Part shown: positions 1-9,716 of the stretch, in pieces
Layout: each line of letters opens with the position of its first letter
Numbering within the stretch: the stretch's first letter is position 1
Source: Actinomycetota bacterium
Lineage (GTDB): Bacteria; Actinomycetota; Acidimicrobiia; Acidimicrobiales; Ilumatobacteraceae
NCBI GenBank assembly: GCA_016870215.1
Contig: VGCD01000008.1
Span: 1 to 64,000, forward strand
Direction: 5' to 3'
Length of the DNA: 64,000 nt
Notes under the pieces: generated by a model
What the model was told of the DNA's origin: nothing
Databases searched by the model: none
Seen by the model: only the letters and a program-made list of their open reading frames with translations
Position numbers and translations under genes: made by a program

Positions 1-479
1 CCGAATGAACGGTTGTCAAGAAGTCCGCCATATTCACGCGCAAACGGAACACCTTGGGCGACCATCTGGTCGATGATGTTCACGCTCACCTGTGCGAGGC
101 GATGCACGTTGGCTTCGCGGGCACGGAAGTCACCGCCTTTGACGGTGTCGTAGAACAAACGATGCACACTGTCGCCGTCCCCTTGATAATTCTTCGCTGC
201 ATTGATGCCACCTTGAGCAGCAATCGAGTGCGCACGACGCGGTGAGTCGTGGAAGGTGAACGCGTCGACTTGGTAACCAAGCTCTGCGAGTGTCGCTGCT
301 GCTGATGCCCCGGCGAGGCCGGTGCCCACAACGATGACCTTGAACTTGCGCTTGTTATTGGGGTTCACCAGCTTCATGTCGGACTTGTAGGTGTCCCACA
401 TGTCGGCCACCGGTGCATCCGGAATCTTGCTGTCGAGTCGCACTGTGTTTTGTGCGAGCAGTTGCTGGGCGAGGCTCAT
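1..479 (-). CDS. sdhA: Succinate dehydrogenase/fumarate reductase flavoprotein subunit, N-terminal part
   Basis: Catalytic FAD subunit of succinate:quinone oxidoreductase (TCA cycle, complex II). The 159 visible codons run from ATG at 479 off the left edge, so the C-terminal part is outside the window. The sequence shows a Rossmann FAD loop (GTGLAGAS, about residues 47-54), then [20 protein letters not shown], where the His is the expected covalent FAD attachment site, then a GGDFRARE segment. The Ala-Ala-Gln-Gly-Gly-Ile-Asn context is typical of flavoproteins that pair with a single cytochrome b subunit, and such a subunit is encoded immediately upstream (sdhC). The iron-sulfur subunit presumably lies beyond the edge. 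Confidence 0.93.
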   Translation of the reverse strand, partial: MSLAQQLLAQNTVRLDSKIPDAPVADMWDTYKSDMKLVNPNNKRKFKVIVVGTGLAGASAAATLAELGYQVDAFTFHDSPRRAHSIAAQGGINAAKNYQGDGDSVHRLFYDTVKGGDFRAREANVHRLAQVSVNIIDQMVAQGVPFAREYGGLLDNRSF

Positions 480-499
480 GACTATCTCCGTCCGTCGTC

Positions 500-1282
500 T
501 CAGTAGGTCGCTTTTTCGAGAATTCCAGCCATGACTGCGACTGGGAACGTGACGTTCCCGATCACAACGATGGCCGCGAAACCTGTTGCGAATGCATTGC
601 GCCACTTGTTGAAGCGCGGGTTGTTCCAGCCAAGAGACTGGAAGATGCTCCATGCTCCGTGAAACAAGTGAATTCCGAGCAACACGTTGGCGACGATGTA
701 GAACACCGCGACAACAGGTCGCTCGAATGAATAGATGACTGCGTTGTAGACATCCTTCAAACGCTCGTCACCCTCCATGTAGAACGCGTTCGTCTGTGAA
801 TTCACCACACCAAATGTGAGGTCGAGCAGATGCCACACGATGAAGGCCAACACGATGACACCGCTCCAACGCATCGTGCGGCTGGCGAAGTTCGCGATTT
901 GGTAGTCACGAGCGCTCTGGTATTTCACCGGACGTGCCGTGCGGTTCATCACTGTCAGTGAATAGGCGGCGTGCAAGTGCAAGATGAGCATGCCAATGAG
1001 TCCTGCGCGAAGAATCCAGAGAACTGTCTTTTCCGGAGCGAGTGGGTAGAGCAACTTCTCGAGAAAGTGCGCGTAGTGGTTGAGGTCAGATGCCCCTAGG
1101 AACATCTTCAGGTTTCCGATCATGTGAAACAGAACAAAACCCATCATCGCGATGCCAGTGATGGCCATGACGTACTTCTTGCCGACCGCAGTCGAATACA
1201 GATCGAGGAGGAACGGCCGACGTGGCTTGGCCTTTGCGGTTCCCGTGACTGGTCCCCGCCGGCTTGCAATGACCTGTGCCAT
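500..1282 (-). CDS. sdhC: Succinate dehydrogenase cytochrome b subunit (single-anchor type)
   Basis: Membrane anchor of succinate:quinone oxidoreductase, 260 residues. About five hydrophobic helices are visible, with His residues in FHMIGN, LHLHAAY, VWHLLDL and HLFHGAW. These fit bis-heme ligation in the one-subunit (type B) anchor family. The ATG at 1282 is preceded by a strong GGAG/AAGGAG ribosome-binding site about 8 bases upstream. sdhA follows 20 bases after the stop, so the two form an sdhCA operon. The heme assignment is family knowledge; the histidines are seen directly. Confidence 0.92.
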   Translation of the reverse strand: MAQVIASRRGPVTGTAKAKPRRPFLLDLYSTAVGKKYVMAITGIAMMGFVLFHMIGNLKMFLGASDLNHYAHFLEKLLYPLAPEKTVLWILRAGLIGMLILHLHAAYSLTVMNRTARPVKYQSARDYQIANFASRTMRWSGVIVLAFIVWHLLDLTFGVVNSQTNAFYMEGDERLKDVYNAVIYSFERPVVAVFYIVANVLLGIHLFHGAWSIFQSLGWNNPRFNKWRNAFATGFAAIVVIGNVTFPVAVMAGILEKATY

Positions 1283-1561
1283 GTGCGTCTCCTTCTCCTA
1301 CGTACTTCCGGTTCGATGCATGTCCGGTTCTAGGCGACCGCCGGACGGCTCACTGTCGAGCCCGACTGACGGTACTCCCGACACCGGATTGGAATGCAAC
1401 TTCCGAGGTCCCTTCAACAGCACCGGAGGCCGGCCCTGCAGAAGACACCGCTCTTATTGTCTCGCCTGTTTGGCGGCTCCCTGCCATCGTCCCCCCTATT
1501 TCGCTGTTCGGTGGCCAATTTCACTAGGGTTTCAACGTTCAACAAGGCGGGACGCCGAAAC

Positions 1562-3925
1562 ATGGCGCGCCCCCGATACCGCCGGGAGACAAATACGGTG
1601 TTTCAGATAATTGCTGCTGAAGGTGGCTACCAGGAGTTCACGCTGAAAGGTGGTGAGTGGACGGTCCTCTTCCTTTCGGCAGCGGCCGCTGTGCTTGCGC
1701 TCGCCGTCGGTTTCTACTTGGTCCGCTCTGTCATGGCTGCCGACGACGGCACCCCGAAGATGAAGGAAATCGCTGCGGCGATTCAAGAGGGTGCTTGGGC
1801 GTATCTCAAGCGCCAGTTCCGCACCATCTCCGTGATTCTCGTTCCGCTCGCAGTCATCGTGTTCGTCACGTCGACTGCGATCGCGAAGAAGAGTGGCGAA
1901 GAGGTGTTGAGCTTCACGCAGGCAGGAATCTGGCGAACAGTCGCCTTCTTGCTCGGTTGTGTGGCATCAGGTCTCACTGGGTACATCGGAATGACACTGG
2001 CGACGCGCGGCAACGTGCGCACCGCTGCAGCGGCGCTCACCAACTCGATGCCTCGTGCACTTGACGTGGCGTTCCGCACCGGTGGTGTTGCTGGCATGTT
2101 CACAGTCGGCCTCGGTCTGCTCGGTGCAACGGGCATCATCATGATTTTCCAGAACACCTCGAGCGTCATTCTCGTCGGCTTCGGTTTCGGCGGATCGCTC
2201 TTGGCTCTGTTCCTCCGCGTCGGTGGTGGCATTTTCACGAAGGCTGCTGACGTTGGCGCCGACCTCGTCGGAAAAGTTGAAGCAGGAATTCCAGAAGACG
2301 ACCCGCGCAACCCCGCCACCATTGCTGACAACGTCGGCGACAACGTGGGTGACTGTGCAGGTATGGCCGCTGACTTGTTCGAGAGTTACGAGGTCACCCT
2401 CGTCGCATCGATCATCCTCGGTGTTGCCGCGTTCAACTCGATTGGCTTGAACCCGGCTCTCGGCCTTGTGTTCCCGCTCGCCGCTCGCGCCATTGGCGTT
2501 ATCGCCTCGATCGCAGGCGTGTTCGCCGTAAAGGCAAAAGAAGACGAAACCAACGCGTTGAAGCCCATCAACAAGGGCTTCTTGGTTGCTGGTTCACTCA
2601 CTCTCATCGGCACACTGCTTCTGTCGCTGTTCTACGTCGGCAATGACAAGGGCGTTGAAGGCGAAGGCGTCATGCCACTTGGCGGAGCTGGTTGGCGCGT
2701 GTTTGGTGCCGTTGCAGTTGGTCTCGTACTCGCACAGTTGGTCAGCCGACTCACCGAGTACTACACCGCGACCCACTTCTCTCCTGTGAAGGAAATCGCT
2801 GAGTCGTCAGAAACAGGTCCGGCAACTGTCGTGTTATCGGGAACATCTGCTGGCCTTGAGAGCTCTGTCTACGCAGTCGTCGCAATCGCAATTGCCATTG
2901 GTGTTGCGCTTGCACTGGGCGGCGGAAACCTCACCTTCTCGCTGTACCTCGTCGCACTCTGCGGCATGGGCATGCTCGCCACCACCGGTGTCATCGTGTC
3001 GGAAGACACGTTCGGCCCAGTGTCGGACAACGCCGCAGGTATTGCAGAAATGAGTGGTGAGTTCCACGGTGAACCAGAGCGCATCATGGTGAGTCTCGAC
3101 GCCGTGGGCAACACCACAAAGGCAGTCACCAAGGGCTTCGCAATTGGTTCTGCTGTGATCGCAGCGGTCGCCTTGTTCGCATCGTTCATCGAAATCGCCG
3201 GTGCGGAACTTGGTGTTGTCGCCAAGAACCTCGCCGACGGTGTGTTCAAAGCGCCTGAGTTGGCAGTCAACGTTGCTGAGCCGCAGGTCTTCATCGGCCT
3301 CCTCATCGGCGGCGCAGTACCGTTCCTCTTCTCAGCACTCGCCATTCGCGCGGTCGGTCGTACGGCCGGAGTTGTCGTGCAAGAAGTGCGCAAGCAGTTC
3401 AAGGACGGCGGCATCATGGCAGGAACGAAGAAGCCTGACTATGCACCTGTCATTGACATCTGCACCGCAGCTTCGTTGCGCGAGCTCACAACACCTGCAT
3501 TGCTTGCCGTTCTGACACCAGTGATCATCGGCTTCGGTATTGACTGGAAGGCGCTCGGCGCATTCCTCGCGGCCGTCATCCTCACCGGTCAGTTGATGGC
3601 CAACTACCTCAGCAACGCTGGCGGTGCGTGGGACAACGCGAAGAAGTACATCGAAGATGGTCACCACGGTGGCAAAGGTTCAGAAGCTCACAAGGCAGCG
3701 GTCATTGGTGACACTGTCGGTGACCCATTCAAGGACACCGCCGGCCCAGCGCTCAACCCGCTCATCAAGGTGATGAACCTCGTCTCGTTGTTGATCCTTC
3801 CTGCAATCATCTCGACTGCCGACAACGACGGAGCTCGAATCTCCATCGCGATTGTCGCCGCAGTGGTGTTGATTGGTTCGATCATTCGGTCAAGCCGCAA
3901 GGCGACATCGTTCGCAGCGGCATGA
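1562..3925 (+). CDS. hppA: Membrane-bound proton-translocating pyrophosphatase
   Basis: Couples hydrolysis of pyrophosphate to proton export across the cytoplasmic membrane. The protein has about 16 hydrophobic segments and the substrate motifs DDPRNPATIADNVGDNVGDC and GDTVGDPFKDTAGPALNPL. The segment GNTTKAVTKGFAIGSA has Lys where K+-dependent enzymes have Ala, so a K+-independent H+ pump is expected. The start is uncertain: ATG 1562 has AAGGCGGG 10 bases upstream, and GTG 1598 has GGGAGA 9 bases upstream. The shorter start removes an arginine-rich N-terminus and may be the true one. The gene is divergent from sdhC. Confidence 0.95.
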   Translation: MARPRYRRETNTVFQIIAAEGGYQEFTLKGGEWTVLFLSAAAAVLALAVGFYLVRSVMAADDGTPKMKEIAAAIQEGAWAYLKRQFRTISVILVPLAVIVFVTSTAIAKKSGEEVLSFTQAGIWRTVAFLLGCVASGLTGYIGMTLATRGNVRTAAAALTNSMPRALDVAFRTGGVAGMFTVGLGLLGATGIIMIFQNTSSVILVGFGFGGSLLALFLRVGGGIFTKAADVGADLVGKVEAGIPEDDPRNPATIADNVGDNVGDCAGMAADLFESYEVTLVASIILGVAAFNSIGLNPALGLVFPLAARAIGVIASIAGVFAVKAKEDETNALKPINKGFLVAGSLTLIGTLLLSLFYVGNDKGVEGEGVMPLGGAGWRVFGAVAVGLVLAQLVSRLTEYYTATHFSPVKEIAESSETGPATVVLSGTSAGLESSVYAVVAIAIAIGVALALGGGNLTFSLYLVALCGMGMLATTGVIVSEDTFGPVSDNAAGIAEMSGEFHGEPERIMVSLDAVGNTTKAVTKGFAIGSAVIAAVALFASFIEIAGAELGVVAKNLADGVFKAPELAVNVAEPQVFIGLLIGGAVPFLFSALAIRAVGRTAGVVVQEVRKQFKDGGIMAGTKKPDYAPVIDICTAASLRELTTPALLAVLTPVIIGFGIDWKALGAFLAAVILTGQLMANYLSNAGGAWDNAKKYIEDGHHGGKGSEAHKAAVIGDTVGDPFKDTAGPALNPLIKVMNLVSLLILPAIISTADNDGARISIAIVAAVVLIGSIIRSSRKATSFAAA

Positions 3926-3929
3926 TCTG

Positions 3930-4319
3930 ATGCGGTACCTGAGCCTCGATTGGATCGATGCGCTCACTGGTGCCGTCTCACAAAACGCAACACTCGCGGA
4001 CCTCGCCAAAAACCACTCCATCGCAGTCACACAAGTGGTGACTGACGGACCGGAAGGTGACGTCACGTATCACTTCGTGGTGCGTGATGGCGAGGCCGCG
4101 TTTGGTGCGGGTGCTGCGCGCGACGAAGACGTGCGCATGGAGCAGTCATGGTCCGTCGCAGTGTCAGTTGCCACCGGCGAGGTGAACGCTCAAGACATGT
4201 TCATCAACGGGTCGATTCGCATTCACGGCGACGTGCAAAAACTCATCGGCGCTGAAGCGTTGTTTGCGGCTCTCGACTCGGTGTTTGAGTCGGTGCGTTC
4301 AGAGACGACCTACGGCTAG
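3930..4319 (+). CDS. SCP2 sterol-binding domain protein
   Basis: A 129-residue single-domain protein resembling the SCP2 (sterol carrier/lipid transfer) fold, which binds lipids or fatty acyl groups in a hydrophobic tunnel. The stretch from TYHFVVRDGEAAFGAGAA to MFINGSIRIHGDVQKLIGAE matches the family pattern, in which a 'G.I.GDV.KL' segment closes the domain. ATG 3930 is four bases after the hppA stop, so it is probably co-transcribed with that gene. The ligand is unknown. Confidence 0.72.
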   Translation: MRYLSLDWIDALTGAVSQNATLADLAKNHSIAVTQVVTDGPEGDVTYHFVVRDGEAAFGAGAARDEDVRMEQSWSVAVSVATGEVNAQDMFINGSIRIHGDVQKLIGAEALFAALDSVFESVRSETTYG

Positions 4320-4359
4320 CGGTTTTACTACTGCGGAGCGGGTGCGGCTTCCGCAAGTC

Positions 4360-5346
4360 TCAGATCAGGCCGAGGTCGCGCACTGCGGTGCGCTCTTCTT
4401 CCAGCTCTGCCACCGACGCATCGATCTTGCCGCGGCTGTAGGCGTCGATATCAAGGCCCTGCACGATGCTGTAGTCACCGTTCTTGCAGACACATGGGAA
4501 CGACGAGATGAGGCCCTCGGGAACGCCGTAGCTGCCGTCTGACGGCACTGCCATCGACACCCAGTCACCTGCTGCCGTGCCCTGGGCCCAGTCACGCATG
4601 TGGTCAATTGCGGCATTAGCTGCAGAAGCAGCCGACGATGATCCGCGGGCCTTGATGATGGCTGCACCGCGCTTGGCAACCGTGGGAATGAACTCACCGT
4701 CAAGCCATGCTTGATCATTCACCAACTGTGCGGCATTCTTGCCGTCAACTTCGCAGTGGAAAAGATCTGGGTACTGCGTCGTCGAGTGGTTACCCCAGAT
4801 GGTCATCTTCTTGATTGACGTAACTGGCTTGCCGACACGCTGTGCAAGCTGAGACACCGCGCGGTTGTGATCAAGGCGAGTCATCGCAGTGAATTGCCGC
4901 GGGTCGATGCCCTTTGCGTTGTTCATCGCAATCAGCGCGTTGGTGTTTGCTGGGTTGCCGACAACGAGAACCTTGATGTTCTTCTTCGCATTGCCCGCAA
5001 TGGCCTGTCCTTGAGGCTTGAAGATTCCGCCATTGGCTGACAACAGGTCAGAGCGCTCCATGCCATCCTTGCGCGGCATGGCACCAACGAGGAATGCGGC
5101 ATCGGCGTCACCAAAGGCAACGTCGGCCTTGTCCGTGCACACCACGTCGGTGAGCAACGGGAACGCACAATCGTCGAGTTCCATTCGCACGCCTTCGAGA
5201 GCACCGAGAGCGGGCGTCACCTCAAGCAGTTGCAGAAGAACTGGGGTCGACGGGCCGAAAACGGCTCCCGATGCGATTCGGAACAAAATGGCATATCCGA
5301 TCTGGCCGGCAGCGCCGGTGACCGTCACTCGTACTGGGTTCGTCAT
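4360..5346 (-). CDS. mdh: Malate dehydrogenase
   Basis: NAD-dependent oxidation of malate to oxaloacetate in the TCA cycle. The 328 residues start at ATG 5346. Visible features are the nucleotide-binding [10 protein letters not shown] near residue 11, the substrate loop with [23 protein letters not shown], and the catalytic His in [12 protein letters not shown]. Length and motifs fit the cytosolic-type MDH group common in actinobacteria. It converges on the SCP2 gene with only 40 bases between the stops. Confidence 0.96.
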   Translation of the reverse strand: MTNPVRVTVTGAAGQIGYAILFRIASGAVFGPSTPVLLQLLEVTPALGALEGVRMELDDCAFPLLTDVVCTDKADVAFGDADAAFLVGAMPRKDGMERSDLLSANGGIFKPQGQAIAGNAKKNIKVLVVGNPANTNALIAMNNAKGIDPRQFTAMTRLDHNRAVSQLAQRVGKPVTSIKKMTIWGNHSTTQYPDLFHCEVDGKNAAQLVNDQAWLDGEFIPTVAKRGAAIIKARGSSSAASAANAAIDHMRDWAQGTAAGDWVSMAVPSDGSYGVPEGLISSFPCVCKNGDYSIVQGLDIDAYSRGKIDASVAELEEERTAVRDLGLI

Positions 5347-5373
5347 GGCCTACAGAGTAGGCGCAGAGTGCCG

Positions 5374-7287
5374 TTAGCGACCTAATGCGCCGAGAATCTG
5401 GGTGATGTAGAAATCGCGACCGGCATCACTGAGATGCACGCCATCAGCGGCGAACAATCCCTTGCGATCTGCGGTGAGAGTGAACCAGTCAAGAATCTGA
5501 ACATTCGGATAGGTCGCTAGTAGCGCATTGATGAGGGCGTTGTTCTTCTTTTCCCAACCCGAACCCGGAATACGATTGGTCAACACCACCACACGGCGGA
5601 CATCTGCGAGTGGCTTCATTGCCGATGTGACACTTGCCTCGCTCATCGGACCATTCGTTCCGAGGTGAATGACGACATTGTCACCCAACTCACCCGTTGA
5701 CTTCAGATAGTTGAATATCTGAAGTGACTCACGGAATTGTCGGTTTTTCTGCGCATCAACGGTCACACCTTTTGCGCGAAGCAGATTGGCAGCACCAAGC
5801 ATGACCGAATCGCCCACAGCAAGCACGTCGATCTTCGTGGACGGGTTCACACTCGGCGTGGTGACATCAGTTGACTGTGTGGGAACCGAGGTCGTCGACG
5901 CAAGAACATTGGTCACCGCATCCTCGTTCTCATTCAATGTCGCGGTGATGTCGTCCTGTTTCACATCTGCTGTGGCGAGCGAAGCAACCGCGAAAATGGG
6001 TAACAAACTCGTGGCAACAATGCCGATGGTGAGACGTTGGCGAAGTTCAGGCCGTGACCTGATGTTCTTCAGGAAAGCGCCACGGCGAATGGGAACTTCG
6101 ATGAATCGATACGACAACTCGGTGATCACGAATGTGACTGCCATCAGCCACACGAACTGCGACGTAGTAAGTGGCTTGCCGGCAATCTTTCGATACGCCT
6201 GAAAGACCGGCCAGTGGTACAGGTAGAGGCCGTAGGAACGAACTCCGATCCACACGAAAAGTGGGTTGCCAATGATCCACCGCCCGAGATTTGACCTCGG
6301 ATGGGTGACGGCGACAATCGTGATGACTGAGGCCACACCAATGAGGAAAAAACCTCCCTGGAACAACAGGTCATATCCCTGGCGCCCATTGTCCTCGGTG
6401 ACAACCACTTCACGGAATGTCCATGCCATCCACGCGAGCGCACCAAGAGAAACAACGCCGAGCATGTCAAGCGGCGCAGCAGCGTAAGCCACTCTCCCAC
6501 CGATCAATTTCCACGGCCGCCACACACATGCGAGCGATGCACCGAGCAACAGGCCACTTGCACGGCTCACAGTGCTGAGATACAGGAAGTCGACTCGAAG
6601 TACGTCGCGACCGAACAAAGTGAAGTACTGCTCGGGAGTTTGAGCGATGGTGCCGATAGTTCCGGGTCGATACATGAGCACCGAGAACACCGTCAGCGCC
6701 ACGGCAATGGTGAAAAACCACAGACCAAGTGTCGGCAATGAGCGATGGCGAACACGGCGAAGAAGCATGTACATGACGAATGGCCACACGATGTAGAACT
6801 GTTCTTCGACAGCTAGCGACCACAGATGGCGAAGTGGCGCGAACGCAAACGCATCTGAATAGGACGACCCCGTCCACACTTGGAACCAGTTGGTGACATA
6901 GGTGAATGCACCTATGACGTCTCCGCGCAACATTCCAAGTCGGTCGGAATCAAAGAAAGCGCAGTACACGGATATCCCGACCAGCAATGTCCACAATGCG
7001 GGCAGCAAACGTCGTGCGCGACGCCACCAGAAATCGCCAAGCACTACACCACCGGTGCGCTCACGTTCCGCGATGAGAAGCAGCGTGATGAGATAACCAG
7101 AGATGACGAAGAAAACCTCGACGCCAATGAAACCACCACCAAGCCACGAGTGATTGGCGTGGTACATGATGACGGCGATGACCGCGACGGCGCGCAGACC
7201 GTCGAGGCCCGGAATGTATGGCACGACTGGTCCACGACGTGTGCCCCACGCTGGCGTGCCTTCGGTGGTGGTGATGATGGTGCTCAC
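5374..7287 (-). CDS. OafA/YrhL-type acyltransferase with C-terminal SGNH domain
   Basis: Integral membrane O-acyltransferase, 637 residues, GTG start. The N-terminal acyltransferase-3 domain (about 25-400) opens with IPGLDGLRAVAVIAVIMYH and continues GVEVFFVISGYLIT, followed by about ten helices. The C-terminal part (about 465-637) is an extracytoplasmic SGNH-hydrolase-like domain with GDSV, GTNG and DGVHLSDAG blocks holding the Ser and Asp-x-x-His residues. Fused proteins of this kind O-acetylate cell-surface glycans or peptidoglycan; the acceptor here cannot be told. A Thr/Ser-rich linker joins the domains. metF lies 7 bases upstream. Confidence 0.9.
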   Translation of the reverse strand: MSTIITTTEGTPAWGTRRGPVVPYIPGLDGLRAVAVIAVIMYHANHSWLGGGFIGVEVFFVISGYLITLLLIAERERTGGVVLGDFWWRRARRLLPALWTLLVGISVYCAFFDSDRLGMLRGDVIGAFTYVTNWFQVWTGSSYSDAFAFAPLRHLWSLAVEEQFYIVWPFVMYMLLRRVRHRSLPTLGLWFFTIAVALTVFSVLMYRPGTIGTIAQTPEQYFTLFGRDVLRVDFLYLSTVSRASGLLLGASLACVWRPWKLIGGRVAYAAAPLDMLGVVSLGALAWMAWTFREVVVTEDNGRQGYDLLFQGGFFLIGVASVITIVAVTHPRSNLGRWIIGNPLFVWIGVRSYGLYLYHWPVFQAYRKIAGKPLTTSQFVWLMAVTFVITELSYRFIEVPIRRGAFLKNIRSRPELRQRLTIGIVATSLLPIFAVASLATADVKQDDITATLNENEDAVTNVLASTTSVPTQSTDVTTPSVNPSTKIDVLAVGDSVMLGAANLLRAKGVTVDAQKNRQFRESLQIFNYLKSTGELGDNVVIHLGTNGPMSEASVTSAMKPLADVRRVVVLTNRIPGSGWEKKNNALINALLATYPNVQILDWFTLTADRKGLFAADGVHLSDAGRDFYITQILGALGR

Positions 7288-7294
7288 GATGTTG

Positions 7295-8155
7295 CTAGCC
7301 GACGGGCAGCCCGAGTTGGGCGTATATCTCCCGAGTCGCAGTGGACTTGTTCAGTGTGTAGAAGTGAAGTCCGGGTGCGCCAGCTTCGAGAAGTGCCGCG
7401 CACAACTCAGTGGCGGCCTCGACTCCGATTGTGCGCACCTCTTCAGGTGTCGCACCTTTCTCCAAACGCTCGCGTAACCAGTTGGGGAACGCTGCGCCGG
7501 ACAACTGCGCCATGCGCTCGACCTGGGCGAGATTCGTCACTGGCATGATGCCCGGCAAGATGGGTTTGTTCACACCGAGATCTGCAAGATCGTTCACCAA
7601 TGACACATAGTGTTCGATGTCGAAGAAGAACTGAGTGACAGCAAAATCTGCTTGCATCAACTTCGTGGCGAGGTGTCGCCTATCAGTTGCCAAGTCTGGA
7701 GATCGTGGATGCCCCTCAGGATGCGCAGCGACACCAATGGACATGGGTGCAATCGAACGCGCATGCTCTATGAGGTCTGTCGCGTACGTGTAATCGCTTG
7801 GTCGGGCATCTGCTGCGTCTTTCGGCGGGTCACCGGCCAGTGCCAGGACGTTCTCTACCCCTGCACTCACGTACGTCGAGATGATCTCTTCGATCTCGGC
7901 GCGTGAATGACCGACACAGGTGAGGTGCGCCATCGGCGGAATGGTGGTTTCCTTGCGCACCCACAGCACCACATCGCGAGTGAATTCACGGGTAGTGCCT
8001 CCGGCGCCGTATGTGACCGACACAAAAGACGGTGCCAACGGGGCCAGCTCAGCGATCGTGTGGCCAAGTGAGATCTGCGCTTGCACAGTCTTGGGGGGCG
8101 AGAACTCGAAGGAGAAGGTACAACCTGCTGCAAGAAGGTCTGCGATACGCGCCAC
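7295..8155 (-). CDS. metF: Methylenetetrahydrofolate reductase
   Basis: FAD enzyme that reduces 5,10-methylene-THF to 5-methyl-THF for methionine synthesis. It is 286 residues with a GTG start at 8155. The TIM-barrel motifs FEFSPPKT near residue 16, VTYGAGGTTRE, HLTCVGHS, ALAGDPP, GVAAHPEGHP, TQFFFD and PGIMPV are all present and in order, and the length matches bacterial MetF. It reads in the same direction as purH, 52 bases downstream of it. Confidence 0.96.
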   Translation of the reverse strand: MARIADLLAAGCTFSFEFSPPKTVQAQISLGHTIAELAPLAPSFVSVTYGAGGTTREFTRDVVLWVRKETTIPPMAHLTCVGHSRAEIEEIISTYVSAGVENVLALAGDPPKDAADARPSDYTYATDLIEHARSIAPMSIGVAAHPEGHPRSPDLATDRRHLATKLMQADFAVTQFFFDIEHYVSLVNDLADLGVNKPILPGIMPVTNLAQVERMAQLSGAAFPNWLRERLEKGATPEEVRTIGVEAATELCAALLEAGAPGLHFYTLNKSTATREIYAQLGLPVG

Positions 8156-8207
8156 TGCGTCAGTCTACGACGATGTCACGGCGCTGCCGTGGCAGTCAGA
8201 TTGTGTG

Positions 8208-9716
8208 TCAGTGTCGGAAATGTCGCATGCCGGTGTGAATCATCGCCATGCCACGTTCGTCAGCAGCCTGTGTGGATTCATCATCGCGCTTGCTTCCGCC
8301 AGGTTGCACCACTGCCGTTACCCCGGCACGAGCCAACTCGTCGATGGTGTCACGGAATGGGAAGAACGCATCGCTAGCAGCGACAGCACCAGCTGCGCGC
8401 TCGCCTGCTCGAGCAATTGCGATTCGTGCCGCATCGACACGGTTTGGTTGACCACCACAAATTCCAACTGCCACTCCGTCCTTGGCTAGAACGATGGCGT
8501 TGCTCCAAGTTGCAGCAACGACTTTCCAAGCCAGCAACATGTCTGTCCATTCGGCATCTGAAGGAGTGCGCTTGGTGACAACTTCATGTTCGTCAAGAGG
8601 TTGATCGACATCATCGATTGTCTGCACCAATACCCCTCCGTCGATGCTGCGTACATCAAGACCAGCATTGTTGAATGGCGCACCAGCCTCGTATACGCGC
8701 AAGGAATCTTTTTGCGCGAGGATGTCAAGCGCGCCCGAACTGTACGACGGCGCAATGACGACTTCAGTGAACACCTCAGCGATGGCTCGAGCTGTGTCGT
8801 CATCAATTTCCCGATTGACCGCCACAATGCCACCAAATGCACTCACGGGGTCTGCGGCGTGAGCGCGTGAGTACGCATCGAACGCAGACACACCGAGGGC
8901 GACTCCACACGGGTTCGCATGCTTCACGATGACTGCTGCGGGCTCTTCGAAAGCGTTGACCAACTGCCATGCAGCTTCCGCATCGAGCACGTTGAGGTAG
9001 GACATCTCTCTACCGTTCAGTTGCAATGCACTGTCCCACCAACTCTCGACACCGGGCAATCGATAACGAGCACCAGCTTGATGTGGGTTCTCTCCGTAAC
9101 GCAACACCTCGTCGCGCTCCGCAACGATCGTGAGAAGAGTCGGCAGAGAGATGTCGACGGTCTGATCGAAGTCAGAGCCCATCCACGCTGCGATTGCTGC
9201 GTCATATGCGCTTGTGATGCGAAATGCCTTTTGCGCCAGCTGACGACGAGTGTGAACACCGAAGTCTCCGTGGCGAAGCATGTCGAGCACGGTCTCATAG
9301 TCGGCAGGGTCAACGACCACTCCGACACGAGAAAAGTTCTTTGCTGCCGCACGCACAAGAGCCGGGCCGCCGATGTCAATGAGATCGACACTCGGATTCG
9401 ACTGGAACGGATACAAATTCACGACGACAAGGTCGATTGGTTCTATGTCGTGGCGGGCCATGTCCGCCTTGTGATCTGGGTCATTCAAGTCAGCGAGAAT
9501 TCCACCGTGAAGAGTGGGATGCAACGTGACAACCCGATGGCCGAGTATCGACGGCACTCCCGTCACTTCCGCGACGTCAGTAACCGACACACCCTCATCT
9601 GACAGAACTTTGGCGGTTCCGCCTGAGGAGACCAACTCCCAGCCAAGTTCGACCAGCGACACCGCTAACTCAACGATGCCGGACTTGTCGTAGACCGAGA
9701 GAAGTGCACGGGGCAC
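8208..9716 (-). CDS. purH: Bifunctional AICAR transformylase/IMP cyclohydrolase
   Basis: Catalyses the last two steps of IMP synthesis. It is 502 residues. The start is GTG at 9716, directly abutting the sucD stop. The N-terminal IMP cyclohydrolase (MGS fold, about 1-190) begins RALLSVYDKSGI and includes GHRVVTLHPTLHGGIL. The transformylase domain carries the catalytic KHANPCGVALG and the RYGENPHQ segment. The C-terminal part, with VQPGGSKRDDE in place of the commoner QPGGSxRD.E, is intact. It lies downstream of sucCD and may be read through from it. Confidence 0.96.
   Translation of the reverse strand: MPRALLSVYDKSGIVELAVSLVELGWELVSSGGTAKVLSDEGVSVTDVAEVTGVPSILGHRVVTLHPTLHGGILADLNDPDHKADMARHDIEPIDLVVVNLYPFQSNPSVDLIDIGGPALVRAAAKNFSRVGVVVDPADYETVLDMLRHGDFGVHTRRQLAQKAFRITSAYDAAIAAWMGSDFDQTVDISLPTLLTIVAERDEVLRYGENPHQAGARYRLPGVESWWDSALQLNGREMSYLNVLDAEAAWQLVNAFEEPAAVIVKHANPCGVALGVSAFDAYSRAHAADPVSAFGGIVAVNREIDDDTARAIAEVFTEVVIAPSYSSGALDILAQKDSLRVYEAGAPFNNAGLDVRSIDGGVLVQTIDDVDQPLDEHEVVTKRTPSDAEWTDMLLAWKVVAATWSNAIVLAKDGVAVGICGGQPNRVDAARIAIARAGERAAGAVAASDAFFPFRDTIDELARAGVTAVVQPGGSKRDDESTQAADERGMAMIHTGMRHFRH

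Noticed and set aside
1394-1561. N-terminal extension of the pyrophosphatase reading frame to 843 residues
   Set aside because: The extra 56 codons are arginine- and serine-rich, lack family similarity and lie in the divergent promoter region; starts at 1562 or 1598 have ribosome-binding sites.
1152-1610. Open frame of 152 codons on the plus strand spanning the sdhC 5' end and the intergenic region
   Set aside because: Overlaps sdhC in antisense and shows no protein family character.
4332-4355. Hairpin between the convergent SCP2 and mdh genes considered as a two-way terminator
   Set aside because: The stem TGCGGA/TCCGCA is short and neither side is followed by a T-run; not listed as a terminator.
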